The translations under genes and the position numbers were made by a program. The notes under the pieces were generated by a model, which was given only the letters and a program-made list of their open reading frames with translations, was not told the origin of the DNA and ran no database searches. From Clostridiales bacterium mt11 (GTDB taxonomy: Bacteria > Bacillota > Clostridia > Tissierellales > Tepidimicrobiaceae): a DNA stretch of 64,000 nt. Of the stretch, positions 53,307 to 61,522 are shown in pieces. Every line of letters starts with the position of its first letter. Positions within the stretch are counted from its first letter, which is position 1. The DNA lies in contig LN874945.1 in the NCBI GenBank assembly GCA_001282665.1, forward strand, positions 248,001 to 312,000, written 5' to 3'.

Positions 53307-53624
53307 ATGAAAGTAGTAGCAGTTACATCCTGTCCTTCGGGAGTTGCTCATACATATATGGCAGCAGAAGCTTTAGAAAGGGCAGCTAAAGAAGCAGGTA
53401 TTGAAATAAAGGTTGAAACTCAAGGTTCTATTGGCATTGAAAATGAATTGACTAAAGAAGATGTTGCAGAGGCAGATATAGTCATAATAACAAAAGATAT
53501 GGGAATAAAAAATATGGACAGGTTCAAAGGTAGTACTGTAGTCAAAGTTTCTGTAGGCGATGCTATAAAAAAAGCAAAACCATTGATGAAAAAAATTCAG
53601 GAATATGTGGAAAATAAAAAATAA
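53307..53624 (+). CDS. PTS system EIIB, fructose type
   Basis: 105 aa from ATG 53307 (SD GAGGTGAAAAAT). Phosphocysteine AVTSCPSGVAHTYMAAEAL near residue 8 and IKVETQGSIGIENELTKEDV near 35. Last gene of the operon; a strong terminator follows. Confidence 0.93.
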   Translation: MKVVAVTSCPSGVAHTYMAAEALERAAKEAGIEIKVETQGSIGIENELTKEDVAEADIVIITKDMGIKNMDRFKGSTVVKVSVGDAIKKAKPLMKKIQEYVENKK

Positions 53625-53656
53625 TATTAATATATTGCTTTGTAAGTTATTTTACG

Positions 53657-53700
53657 GCGGAAAGCCCTCTTATATATAAGAGGGCTTTCCGCTGTTTTTT
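53657..53700 (+). terminator. Strong terminator after the PTS operon
   Basis: Sixteen perfect pairs (53657-53672 with 53677-53692; arm GCGGAAAGCCCTCTTA) followed by TGTTTTTT. Confidence 0.93.
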
Positions 53701-53713
53701 AATATAATCTTAG

Positions 53714-53733
53714 TTTACCGATATATCGGTAAA
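53714..53733. promoter_or_regulatory. 20-bp perfect palindrome upstream of the mannosylglycerate-type PTS
   Basis: TTTACCGATATATCGGTAAA. It sits about 90 bp before the EIIA gene in its promoter region. A likely operator; the PRD regulator at 58589, or a factor encoded elsewhere, could bind it. Confidence 0.55.
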
Positions 53734-53821
53734 AATATCTAATATAAAACGATTTCCCGATGGTACAATTATAATAAGTAATTCACATTATAGTTTAATA
53801 ATTTAAGGAGAGTAGTAGACA

Positions 53822-54265
53822 TTGAAAACATTTAAAAGAGAGTACGTAATATTTGATGCCAATATAAAAACTAAAGAAGAAGCCATAGACTTCATTGCTC
53901 TTAAGGCAGAAGAACTAGGTATATCTAACGATAAAGAGAAAACCAAAGTAGATTTATGGAGCAGGGAGAAGGAGTGCAATACAGCTATTGGAGATGGAAT
54001 AGCTATACCACATACTAAATCTCAATCCATCGATATTCCTGTAGTACTGGTTATAAAACCAGAAAATATTATTGACTGGGATGGAGAAAGGATAAAAGTT
54101 ATAATCTCTTTTCTAACTCCTATAGAGAACAAGGACAATATACATTTGACCATGCTCTCAAAGATATCAAGAAAACTAGTTAAGGAGGATTTCAAGACTA
54201 CCTTAAAGGATTCAAAAGATGTTGAATTGGTATATGAAATGATTATGGAAGCATTAAATTCATAA
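53822..54265 (+). CDS. PTS system EIIA, mannosylglycerate type
   Basis: 147 aa. TTG start after GGAGAGTAGTAGACA. Active His in GIAIPHTKSQSIDIPVVLVI near residue 62; LWSREKECNTAIGDG precedes it. First gene of the operon EIIA-EIIB-EIIC-mannosidase-regulator. Confidence 0.88.
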   Translation: MKTFKREYVIFDANIKTKEEAIDFIALKAEELGISNDKEKTKVDLWSREKECNTAIGDGIAIPHTKSQSIDIPVVLVIKPENIIDWDGERIKVIISFLTPIENKDNIHLTMLSKISRKLVKEDFKTTLKDSKDVELVYEMIMEALNS

Positions 54266-54279
54266 AAGGAGGAGATAAT

Positions 54280-54597
54280 ATGTCAAAAAAAATTGTTGGA
54301 CTATGTGCTTGTACCATGGGGCTTGCCCATACATTTATGGCAGCAGAAGCATTGGAGCAAGCAGCTAAAGAAAAAGGTTATGATGTAAAAATTGAGACTC
54401 AAGGCTCAGACGGTATAAAAAATAGACTTACCCCTGAGGATATTAGGGATGCAGACATTATTATTCATGCAGTAGCTATAACTCCTGATGGAATGGAGAG
54501 ATTTGAAGGCTATGAAATTTACGAAGTTGGTCTACAAGATGCAATCAAAAACCCAAAAGGAATTATTGAGGAAATTGAAGATGATTTAGGAATTTAA
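54280..54597 (+). CDS. PTS system EIIB, mannosylglycerate type
   Basis: 105 aa. GLCACTMGLAHTFMAAEALE near residue 6 (phosphocysteine), VKIETQGSDGIKNRLTPEDI near 31. The CTMG(L)AHT variant of the fructose EIIB motif occurs in 2-O-mannosylglycerate-type systems. SD AAAAGGAGGAGATAAT. Confidence 0.9.
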   Translation: MSKKIVGLCACTMGLAHTFMAAEALEQAAKEKGYDVKIETQGSDGIKNRLTPEDIRDADIIIHAVAITPDGMERFEGYEIYEVGLQDAIKNPKGIIEEIEDDLGI

Positions 54598-54613
54598 AGA
54601 AAGGAGAATTCTA

Positions 54614-55858
54614 ATGGCAATTAAAAAAAGAGTTGTAGGATCATCAAATGATAAGACTAATGCCCAAGGAAATGACAATAGCCAAGTTCTAAAGGGTGGA
54701 GAAAAATCAATTTGGACAGAAATAAGCCGTCATATAATGACTGGTATATCCTACATGATACCTATATTGATAATGGGTGGGTTGATTGGTGCATTTTCGC
54801 AAGTTATACCATATGTTATCTTAGGAATCGATCCATCATTATCTATAGCAGATGCATTAGCCACAGGACAATTTGTAGGATTTAATGAAACATTATTAAA
54901 AATATCAGATGTAATGTCATCTTTTGGGTTTACATTGTTTGGATTTGCAGTACCAATGTTTGCGGCATTTACAGCTAATTCTATTGGAGGGAAAACAGCC
55001 TTAATCGGAGGGTTTATTGGAGGATATGTAGCAAATAAACCAGTGGCTATGTTAAAATTTGTAGATGGGGCATGGCAATCTGTACCTCCAGTTGCTTCAG
55101 GGTTTCTAGGAGGTATAATAATAGCCTTTGCTGTTGGATATTTTGTAAAATGGTTAAATGAAAAAATCCAAGTGCCTCATAGTTGGCTAGCATTTAAGAC
55201 TACATTTTTAATTCCATTATTGGCAGCACTGTTTACACTAATAGCAATGATATATATCGTAACTCCAATTGGCGGTGCTTTAAATAATGCTATAAAGAGC
55301 CTGCTTGCTTCTGCAGGTAAAACAGGAGAAATGCTATATGCAATAATACTTTCAGCTACAACGGCCTTTGACTTAGGAGGACCTGTTAATAAAGCAGCAG
55401 GATTTGTAGCAACTGCATTTACTTTGGAAAAAACCCTTCCTATTACTGCAAGGGTAATATCAATAGTCACTCCATCTATAGGTCTTGGACTAAGTACTCT
55501 TATAGATAAAAAATTAGTAGGCAGAAGAGTATATGATAAACAATTTTATCAGGCAGGAAAAACATCTATATTCTTAGCATTTATGGGAATATCGGAAGGT
55601 GCTATTCCATTCGCTTTAGAAAGACCTAGCTTTGTAATTCCTTTATATGTAGTTTGTTCAGTAATAGGATCAGTAACAGCCATATTCCTAGGAGCGGTAC
55701 AATGGTTTCCAGAATCAGCTATATGGGCATGGCCATTAATTGATGGTATAATCCCATACATCATAGGGCTTACAGTAGGTTCAATTTTAATTGCAGTAAT
55801 CAATGTATTCTATAGAAATAAACTTATAGAAAAAGGGAAGCTAGAAGTTTTTGAATAG
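54614..55858 (+). CDS. PTS system EIIC, mannosylglycerate type
   Basis: 414 aa. Polar N-terminus, then about ten helices: ISRHIMTGISYMIPILIMGG near 37, NSIGGKTALIGGFIGGYVANKP near 125 (core IGGKTALIGGF), AFDLGGPVNKAAGFVATAFT near 254, GISEGAIPFALERPSFVIPL near 321. Pairs with the mannosidase downstream. Confidence 0.9.
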   Translation: MAIKKRVVGSSNDKTNAQGNDNSQVLKGGEKSIWTEISRHIMTGISYMIPILIMGGLIGAFSQVIPYVILGIDPSLSIADALATGQFVGFNETLLKISDVMSSFGFTLFGFAVPMFAAFTANSIGGKTALIGGFIGGYVANKPVAMLKFVDGAWQSVPPVASGFLGGIIIAFAVGYFVKWLNEKIQVPHSWLAFKTTFLIPLLAALFTLIAMIYIVTPIGGALNNAIKSLLASAGKTGEMLYAIILSATTAFDLGGPVNKAAGFVATAFTLEKTLPITARVISIVTPSIGLGLSTLIDKKLVGRRVYDKQFYQAGKTSIFLAFMGISEGAIPFALERPSFVIPLYVVCSVIGSVTAIFLGAVQWFPESAIWAWPLIDGIIPYIIGLTVGSILIAVINVFYRNKLIEKGKLEVFE

Positions 55859-55869
55859 GATTAAAATTA

Positions 55870-55896
55870 AAGAGAACCTTTTGGTTCTCTTTTTTA
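55870..55896 (+). terminator. Hairpin between EIIC and mannosidase genes
   Basis: AGAGAACC-TTTT-GGTTCTCT followed by T5. Likely lowers transcription of the distal genes. Confidence 0.75.
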
Positions 55897-55909
55897 AAAG
55901 GAGGAGAAA

Positions 55910-58564
55910 ATGAAAAAATTAAAAATAGGTATAATTCCCCATACTCACTGGGATAGGGAATGGTATTTTACATCATCTAAATCTATGATCTATTCTCTCC
56001 ATAATTTCAATGAAATCATCGAACATTTAGAAAAAGATGAAGAATTCAAGTGTTTTGTACTTGATGGGCAAACTTCAATTATAGAAGATTATTTAATGAT
56101 GAACCCCCATATGGAAAATAGAGTTAAAAAATTAGTAAAAGACAATAGATTAATTACTGGACCTTGGTACACCCAACCAGATACGCTGGTAGTGTCTGGA
56201 GAATCGTTAATAAGAAATTTACTCTATGGTACTCGTAAAGCTAGAGAACTTGGAAGAACTATGGAAGTTGGTTATTTACCTGATTCCTTTGGAATGAGTG
56301 AACAAATGCCTCAGATTTATCGTGGATTTGGATTCAAATATGCAACATTTAGAAGAGGCATTGCTGATAGATTAGTTAAAAAAGGTGAGTTTTATTGGAG
56401 TTCTCCAAATGGAGATGAGGTATTTGTCCACAATATCTATGCCTATGGGAGCATTGGTTATCCACCAGAGAATCCAGAGGAAATTAAAGAATTTATGCTA
56501 AAGACTATAGATAAATTAGAGGATAAGTATGATACAGGATTAATACTATTATTTAATGGGGAAGATCAAAAACCTATTAGAAAAAATTTACCACAAATAA
56601 TTAACACAGCTAGAGAAGTGCTGCCAGATATTGATTTTGAAATAATGTCTATAGAAGAAGGATTAATAGAGCTTGAAAAGTCCAATATGGACTTTGAAAG
56701 ATATAAAGGTGAATTAACTTTTGGGCAGTATTCAAGAACTCACAAAAGCATCTTTTCAACTAGAGCAGATTTGAAAATAATGAACAATAGAATGGAAAAC
56801 TATATTCAGAATATAGTCGAGCCAATACTTTCTATAGCATACAGTCTTGGATTTAGGTATGAAGACAAAGTTTTAGAAAAGATTTGGAAACTTATGCTAG
56901 ATAACTCCGCCCATGATAGTATTGGAATGTGTAATTCAGATGCAACTAATAGGGATGTAGAACATAGATTCATAGAAGCCAAGAATCTTTCTACCTCATT
57001 AGCGGAGTTGAAGCTTAGAGAAATAAGCACCAAGATTCCAGTTAAAGATAATTTCCAATTTCAAGTATACAATCTACTTCCTTATGCAAGAGGAAAACTT
57101 TTAGAAACTCAAATATTCTTACCATCAAAAGAAGTTGAAATATATGATGATGAGGGGAATATTTATTCGTCAGAAATTATAGAGATTAAAGATGTAACAG
57201 AAGATATTTTAAAGAAATCTATTAGAGAAATTGGAGTAGATAATGATTCCTCTACAAATTGGCATAAAGAAATAAAAAAAATATATGATGCCAATATACT
57301 AATTGATATAAAAGAATTGCCGCCTATGGGTTATAAAACGTTATATATTCGTGAAAAAAGTAATTCAAGGAATTTAGAAACTAAGGATATTGATTATATA
57401 GAAAACGAATACTTTACCGTTTCAATAGATGATAATGGAATTATAGATATCTTTGATAAAATGAAGGATAGAAGATACTCAGATGCTATATATTTTGAAG
57501 ATGATGGAGATGAAGGCGATAGTTATGATTATTCAGAACCAAATGATAATATTTATCTAAGAGATATCAATGTAATAGATACTAAAATTTCCTCCAACTC
57601 TTTAAAAAGTATAATGCATATAAAATTTGAGATGCCCCTTCCATATAATCTAAAGGAAAGAAGTGAAGGAAAGATTTCTGTAGATAATATTATAGAAATG
57701 GATATATCCCTAATCAAAGGAAGTCCCAATATAGAAATAGATATATCCATACTCAATAGGGCAATAGAGCATAGGTTGAGATTAATCGTGAATACGGAAA
57801 TCTATGCAAAATCTTCTTATGCAGATGAACAATTTGGTACTATTAAAAGAGAGGTATATTTGGAAGAGGTAGAATATTGGCGTGAACAAGGTTGGAATGA
57901 AAAGCCTCGAACTATAGAGCCTATGCAGAGTTTTGCTGCTATTAAAGACGAGGATTTAGCAGTTCAGGTTATCACCGATTCTGTAAGGGAGTATCAAATA
58001 ATAGGTGAAAATTATAATAAAATTGCCATGACTATTTTAAGATCTACTCCACTACTTGGTAAAGAAGAGCTTAATGATAGACCCGGTAGGGAATCAGGGA
58101 CAAAAGCTCCAACTCCTGATGCAGAACTGATGAATAAAAAAATTCACGCAAGATACTTTATAAGATATTATAGCAAATTTAATCCATATGAATTTGCTAA
58201 GAATGCAAAGGAAATACTAACACCTATAGTATCCTACCAAGGATCACAGTTTAAAAATAATACAACCTATTTTGTCATCACTAATCCTAAGGATAAGAAC
58301 TTAAATCCTAATTATTCTCTATTTGAATTAAAAGGTGATGCTATACTATCTACAGTAAAAAAGGTTGAAGACAAAGATGATTTGATTATTAGATTTTTCA
58401 ATCCAGATAGGAATTACAATAAAGATGCAGAAATTGTCGGAACCAATGCTATACTCTATGAAGCTAGACTAGATGAAAAACCAATATCGAAGTTAGAAGA
58501 AAACACGATTGAAATTGGGACTTGTGAGGCAAAAACTATTATTTATCACAGAATCGTTAAATAA
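55910..58564 (+). CDS. mngB: GH38 alpha-mannosidase (mannosylglycerate hydrolase-like)
   Basis: 884 aa, cytoplasmic. GH38 catalytic part (1-270) with zinc ligands in IIPHTHWDREWYFT near residue 8 and the nucleophile Asp in GYLPDSFGMSEQMPQIYRGF near 121; middle three-helix domain with DNSAHDSIGMCNSDAT near 335 (zinc His); beta-sandwich C-terminus. In E. coli MngB hydrolyses 2-O-(6-phospho-mannosyl)-glycerate made by MngA. The adjacent PTS supports a 6-phospho-mannoside substrate; mannosylglycerate itself is inference. SD AAAAGGAGGAGAAA. Confidence 0.9.
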   Translation: MKKLKIGIIPHTHWDREWYFTSSKSMIYSLHNFNEIIEHLEKDEEFKCFVLDGQTSIIEDYLMMNPHMENRVKKLVKDNRLITGPWYTQPDTLVVSGESLIRNLLYGTRKARELGRTMEVGYLPDSFGMSEQMPQIYRGFGFKYATFRRGIADRLVKKGEFYWSSPNGDEVFVHNIYAYGSIGYPPENPEEIKEFMLKTIDKLEDKYDTGLILLFNGEDQKPIRKNLPQIINTAREVLPDIDFEIMSIEEGLIELEKSNMDFERYKGELTFGQYSRTHKSIFSTRADLKIMNNRMENYIQNIVEPILSIAYSLGFRYEDKVLEKIWKLMLDNSAHDSIGMCNSDATNRDVEHRFIEAKNLSTSLAELKLREISTKIPVKDNFQFQVYNLLPYARGKLLETQIFLPSKEVEIYDDEGNIYSSEIIEIKDVTEDILKKSIREIGVDNDSSTNWHKEIKKIYDANILIDIKELPPMGYKTLYIREKSNSRNLETKDIDYIENEYFTVSIDDNGIIDIFDKMKDRRYSDAIYFEDDGDEGDSYDYSEPNDNIYLRDINVIDTKISSNSLKSIMHIKFEMPLPYNLKERSEGKISVDNIIEMDISLIKGSPNIEIDISILNRAIEHRLRLIVNTEIYAKSSYADEQFGTIKREVYLEEVEYWREQGWNEKPRTIEPMQSFAAIKDEDLAVQVITDSVREYQIIGENYNKIAMTILRSTPLLGKEELNDRPGRESGTKAPTPDAELMNKKIHARYFIRYYSKFNPYEFAKNAKEILTPIVSYQGSQFKNNTTYFVITNPKDKNLNPNYSLFELKGDAILSTVKKVEDKDDLIIRFFNPDRNYNKDAEIVGTNAILYEARLDEKPISKLEENTIEIGTCEAKTIIYHRIVK

Positions 58565-58588
58565 AAATTATGATAACAAGGTGAGACT

Positions 58589-60541
58589 ATGAATAGTAGA
58601 GAAGAAAACTTGATAAGAATGCTTTTTGAAAAAAAGAATACATTTATTCTAATAGAAGAGATGGCAGAAAAAGAAGACTGTTCAGATAAGACCATCAGAA
58701 ATTCCTTAGATAGAGTAGAGGAATATCTTAACAAGTTTTCTCCCGATATAGAACTTGAAAGAAAAAGGGGAAAGGGAATCCGTCTGAAAGTATGGGAGAA
58801 TTCCAATATAACTATTGAAGATGTTTTAGATACCACCATATCCAAGAGGGATTTATATACAGACGAGCGAAGATATGAACTAGCCTATAGATTGTTAATG
58901 GATACAAAGCCTGTGACATTAACAGAACTTTCAGAGAGATATTATTTAAGCAAAGAGGCTATAGGAGAAGATTTAAATGAAATAGGCAAACAACTAGAAA
59001 AATATAATCTAAAAATAGTTTCAAAACAAAGAATTGGTACCTTTATTGAAGGCTCGGAAAAGGATAAAAGGGAGGCATTATCTCAAAATATAAAAAGTCT
59101 GTATAAATTTAATAAGGAAAAATCCACTATAAAAAGTATATTTATGCCTCATGAAATAGATTTAGTAAACAAAGGTATAATGGATTTGCAGAACCAAGTT
59201 GGTATATATTTTACCGACGAATCCAGCCATGCCTTAGCCATTCATGTTCTTTTTATGGTAAAGAGGATTAAACTAAATCAAGCTGTAAGTATGTCTCAGG
59301 AGGAAAAAGATTTCATAAAAAGAAAGCCTCAATATCTTTGGGCGTTAAAACTATCTAAGTATTTGGAACAAAGTCTTTCTTTAATATTTCCTGAAGATGA
59401 GGTAATCTATTTAGCAGTTCATCTACTGGGGATAAGATATTCTGGCGGTACCGATATGGAATCCATAGATTTTAATTTAAAATCAGATTCTAATATTATG
59501 GATATTTTATTAAATAGATTATTGGATAATATGGAAGATGTCTATAGTACATCTTTTAGAACAGATGAAATATTAGTGGAAGGCTTAAAACTACACCTAT
59601 ATGGCTCGTTTAATAGAATAAGATATGGACTTCCCCTAGAAAATCCTCTATTTGAAGATATAAAGCGGATGAGTCCATATCTATATTATAGGGCATTGGA
59701 TACCGTTGATAAATTTAATTCTGAATATAATATTAATATCCCAAAGGAAGAGATAGCATATATAACCGTTCATTTTCAAGCGTCCATTGAAAGAAATAAT
59801 AATAACCTTTTAAAAAAATCTACAGCGGTGGTAGTCTGTCATTTAGGAATAGGCGTTTCTAATTATTTAAAAATAAAATTAGAAAAAGTATTCCCTTGGA
59901 TAGATTTTAAAGCTAGCGTTTCCGTCAAGGAAATTAAAAAATATATAGAAAACAATCCAACAAATTTCATATTTTCGACAGTGAATATAGATAATTTAGG
60001 GTTAAAGTATATTAAGATAAATTCTATTATAGATAAAAATGAAGAGGTAAAAATCAAAGAAGCAGTAAATAACAATATTCTATACAACGATTTAGAAAAC
60101 AAAACAAAAGTACACAAGTTTATGAATAAAAAGTTTATATTCTTAAGGCAAAAATTTCATGACAAATTTCAAATTATAGAATTTCTTACATCAAAATTAT
60201 ATGAAGCGGAAAGAGTAAGTTGTAATTTTTATAAATCCGTATTGAAGAGAGAAAATATAGATACTACAGAAATGGGCAGCCTTTTAGCTATTCCCCATGG
60301 AGATGCTGATTATATAACGGATTCAGCCATAGCTGTACTTACGTTAGAGGATCCTATTATATGGGACAATGAGAGAGTGCAGATTGTATTTCTATTAGCT
60401 GTAAAAAAAGAGGACTATGTAAAAGACAATACCATGAGGAGCTTTTTTAAATATTTACATGGTTTAAGCAATAATCGGGAATCTTTAAATAGGTTAATAG
60501 AGGAGAAGAGCGTAGATGAGTTTTTTAAATTAATAAAATAA
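58589..60541 (+). CDS. PRD-domain regulator of the mannosidase PTS
   Basis: 650 aa. HTH (1-55), Mga HTH (about 85-165), PRD1 (LAVHLLGIR), PRD2 (LKLHLYGS, ITVHFQASIE), EIIB-like (VVVCHLGIGVSNYL), EIIA-like (LLAIPHGDADYITDSAI). All key Cys/His are kept. Located last in its operon, unlike the other three regulators, which come first. SD AAGGTGAGACT. Confidence 0.9.
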   Translation: MNSREENLIRMLFEKKNTFILIEEMAEKEDCSDKTIRNSLDRVEEYLNKFSPDIELERKRGKGIRLKVWENSNITIEDVLDTTISKRDLYTDERRYELAYRLLMDTKPVTLTELSERYYLSKEAIGEDLNEIGKQLEKYNLKIVSKQRIGTFIEGSEKDKREALSQNIKSLYKFNKEKSTIKSIFMPHEIDLVNKGIMDLQNQVGIYFTDESSHALAIHVLFMVKRIKLNQAVSMSQEEKDFIKRKPQYLWALKLSKYLEQSLSLIFPEDEVIYLAVHLLGIRYSGGTDMESIDFNLKSDSNIMDILLNRLLDNMEDVYSTSFRTDEILVEGLKLHLYGSFNRIRYGLPLENPLFEDIKRMSPYLYYRALDTVDKFNSEYNINIPKEEIAYITVHFQASIERNNNNLLKKSTAVVVCHLGIGVSNYLKIKLEKVFPWIDFKASVSVKEIKKYIENNPTNFIFSTVNIDNLGLKYIKINSIIDKNEEVKIKEAVNNNILYNDLENKTKVHKFMNKKFIFLRQKFHDKFQIIEFLTSKLYEAERVSCNFYKSVLKRENIDTTEMGSLLAIPHGDADYITDSAIAVLTLEDPIIWDNERVQIVFLLAVKKEDYVKDNTMRSFFKYLHGLSNNRESLNRLIEEKSVDEFFKLIK

Positions 60542-60590
60542 TTTATAAATATCTGTTTTTCAAGCAAACTTTCCAATAGATAAATAATTG

Positions 60591-60640
60591 TTGTAAAAAC
60601 CCCTTATTATTAATAAAATATAATAGAAGGGGGTTTTTTT
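60591..60640 (+). promoter_or_regulatory. murI promoter embedded in the upstream terminator
   Basis: AAAAACCCCTT (60595-60605) pairs with AAGGGGG-TTTTT (60627-60640, one bulged G), T7 abutting the murI ATG. TTGTAA (60591-60596), 17 bp, TAAAAT (60614-60619) put a promoter in the 5' arm and loop, with start near 60626. AGAAGGGGG is the murI SD. Confidence 0.6.
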
Positions 60641-61447
60641 ATGGATAACAGACCAATTGGAGTATTTGATTCAGGAATTGGTGGACTAACTGTACTAAAA
60701 GAAATAATGGAACAGCTACCAGGAGAAGATATAGTTTATTTTGGAGATACAGCCCGAATTCCCTATGGAACCAGATCTAAAGAAACTGTAATAAAGTATT
60801 TTTTTCAATCCGTAAGGTTTTTATTAACAAAGGAAATAAAAGCAATAGTTATTGCTTGTAATACAGCTTCTGCCTTAGCTATGGAAGAAGCACAAAAGGT
60901 ATTTGAAATACCCTTTATAGGTGTTATTGAACCAGGAGCAAAAGCCGCAGTTTCATCGACTAAAAACTCTGCAATTGGAGTAATAGGCACAGAAGGCACT
61001 ATAAATAGTGGAGCATATCAAAGAAAAATAAGAAGGATGATGCCTTCAGCTGAGATAATTGGCATATCTTGTCCTCTATTCGTATCCCTAGTCGAAGAAG
61101 GATGGGAAAGCACAGATGTAGCATATATAACAGCACAAAGATATTTATTAGAATTAAAGGAACATAATATAGATTCCTTAGTATTAGGATGTACTCATTA
61201 TCCAGCTCTTAGATATACAATTACTAAAGTTTTAGGGGATAAAGTGACTTTAGTAAACCCAGCTTACGAAGCGGCTAAAGCTACAAAGATGATGTTGAAA
61301 GAACAAAATCTACTGTCCTCAAAATTGGACGGAGGAAATTATAATTTTTATGTAAGTGATGATCCAGAAAAATTTAAACGAGTAGGAGGAAACATACTGA
61401 GAAAGGAAATTGGATCGGTTCAAAAGGTAAATATAGAGAATATATAG
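60641..61447 (+). CDS. murI: Glutamate racemase
   Basis: 268 aa. Makes D-glutamate for peptidoglycan. Catalytic Cys pair in IVIACNTASALAMEEA near residue 69 and SLVLGCTHYPALRY near 181; DSGIGGLTVLKEI near 10; YFGDTARIPYGTRSKE near 34. Length and motifs typical. ATG directly follows a hairpin T-run. Confidence 0.96.
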   Translation: MDNRPIGVFDSGIGGLTVLKEIMEQLPGEDIVYFGDTARIPYGTRSKETVIKYFFQSVRFLLTKEIKAIVIACNTASALAMEEAQKVFEIPFIGVIEPGAKAAVSSTKNSAIGVIGTEGTINSGAYQRKIRRMMPSAEIIGISCPLFVSLVEEGWESTDVAYITAQRYLLELKEHNIDSLVLGCTHYPALRYTITKVLGDKVTLVNPAYEAAKATKMMLKEQNLLSSKLDGGNYNFYVSDDPEKFKRVGGNILRKEIGSVQKVNIENI

Positions 61448-61459
61448 GCACATAAGTGT

Positions 61460-61494
61460 GCTTATTTTTAGGCAGTAACTGCCTAAAAATAAGC
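61460..61494. promoter_or_regulatory. Large perfect palindrome between murI and the sigma-54 activator
   Basis: Seventeen-bp arms around a single A at 61477; each arm contains TTTTTAGGCAGT or ACTGCCTAAAAA. No T-tract follows, so it is better read as a protein-binding site than a terminator. The half-site recurs at 62971-62983 upstream of the kdd promoter. Confidence 0.6.
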
Positions 61495-61522
61495 GCAAAA
61501 AGGGAAAGGAGGTATTATCTCC

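Noticed and set aside
61460..61494. Palindrome after murI read as its terminator
   Set aside because: No T-tract; the arm sequence recurs upstream of the kdd sigma-54 promoter, which fits a regulatory site better.
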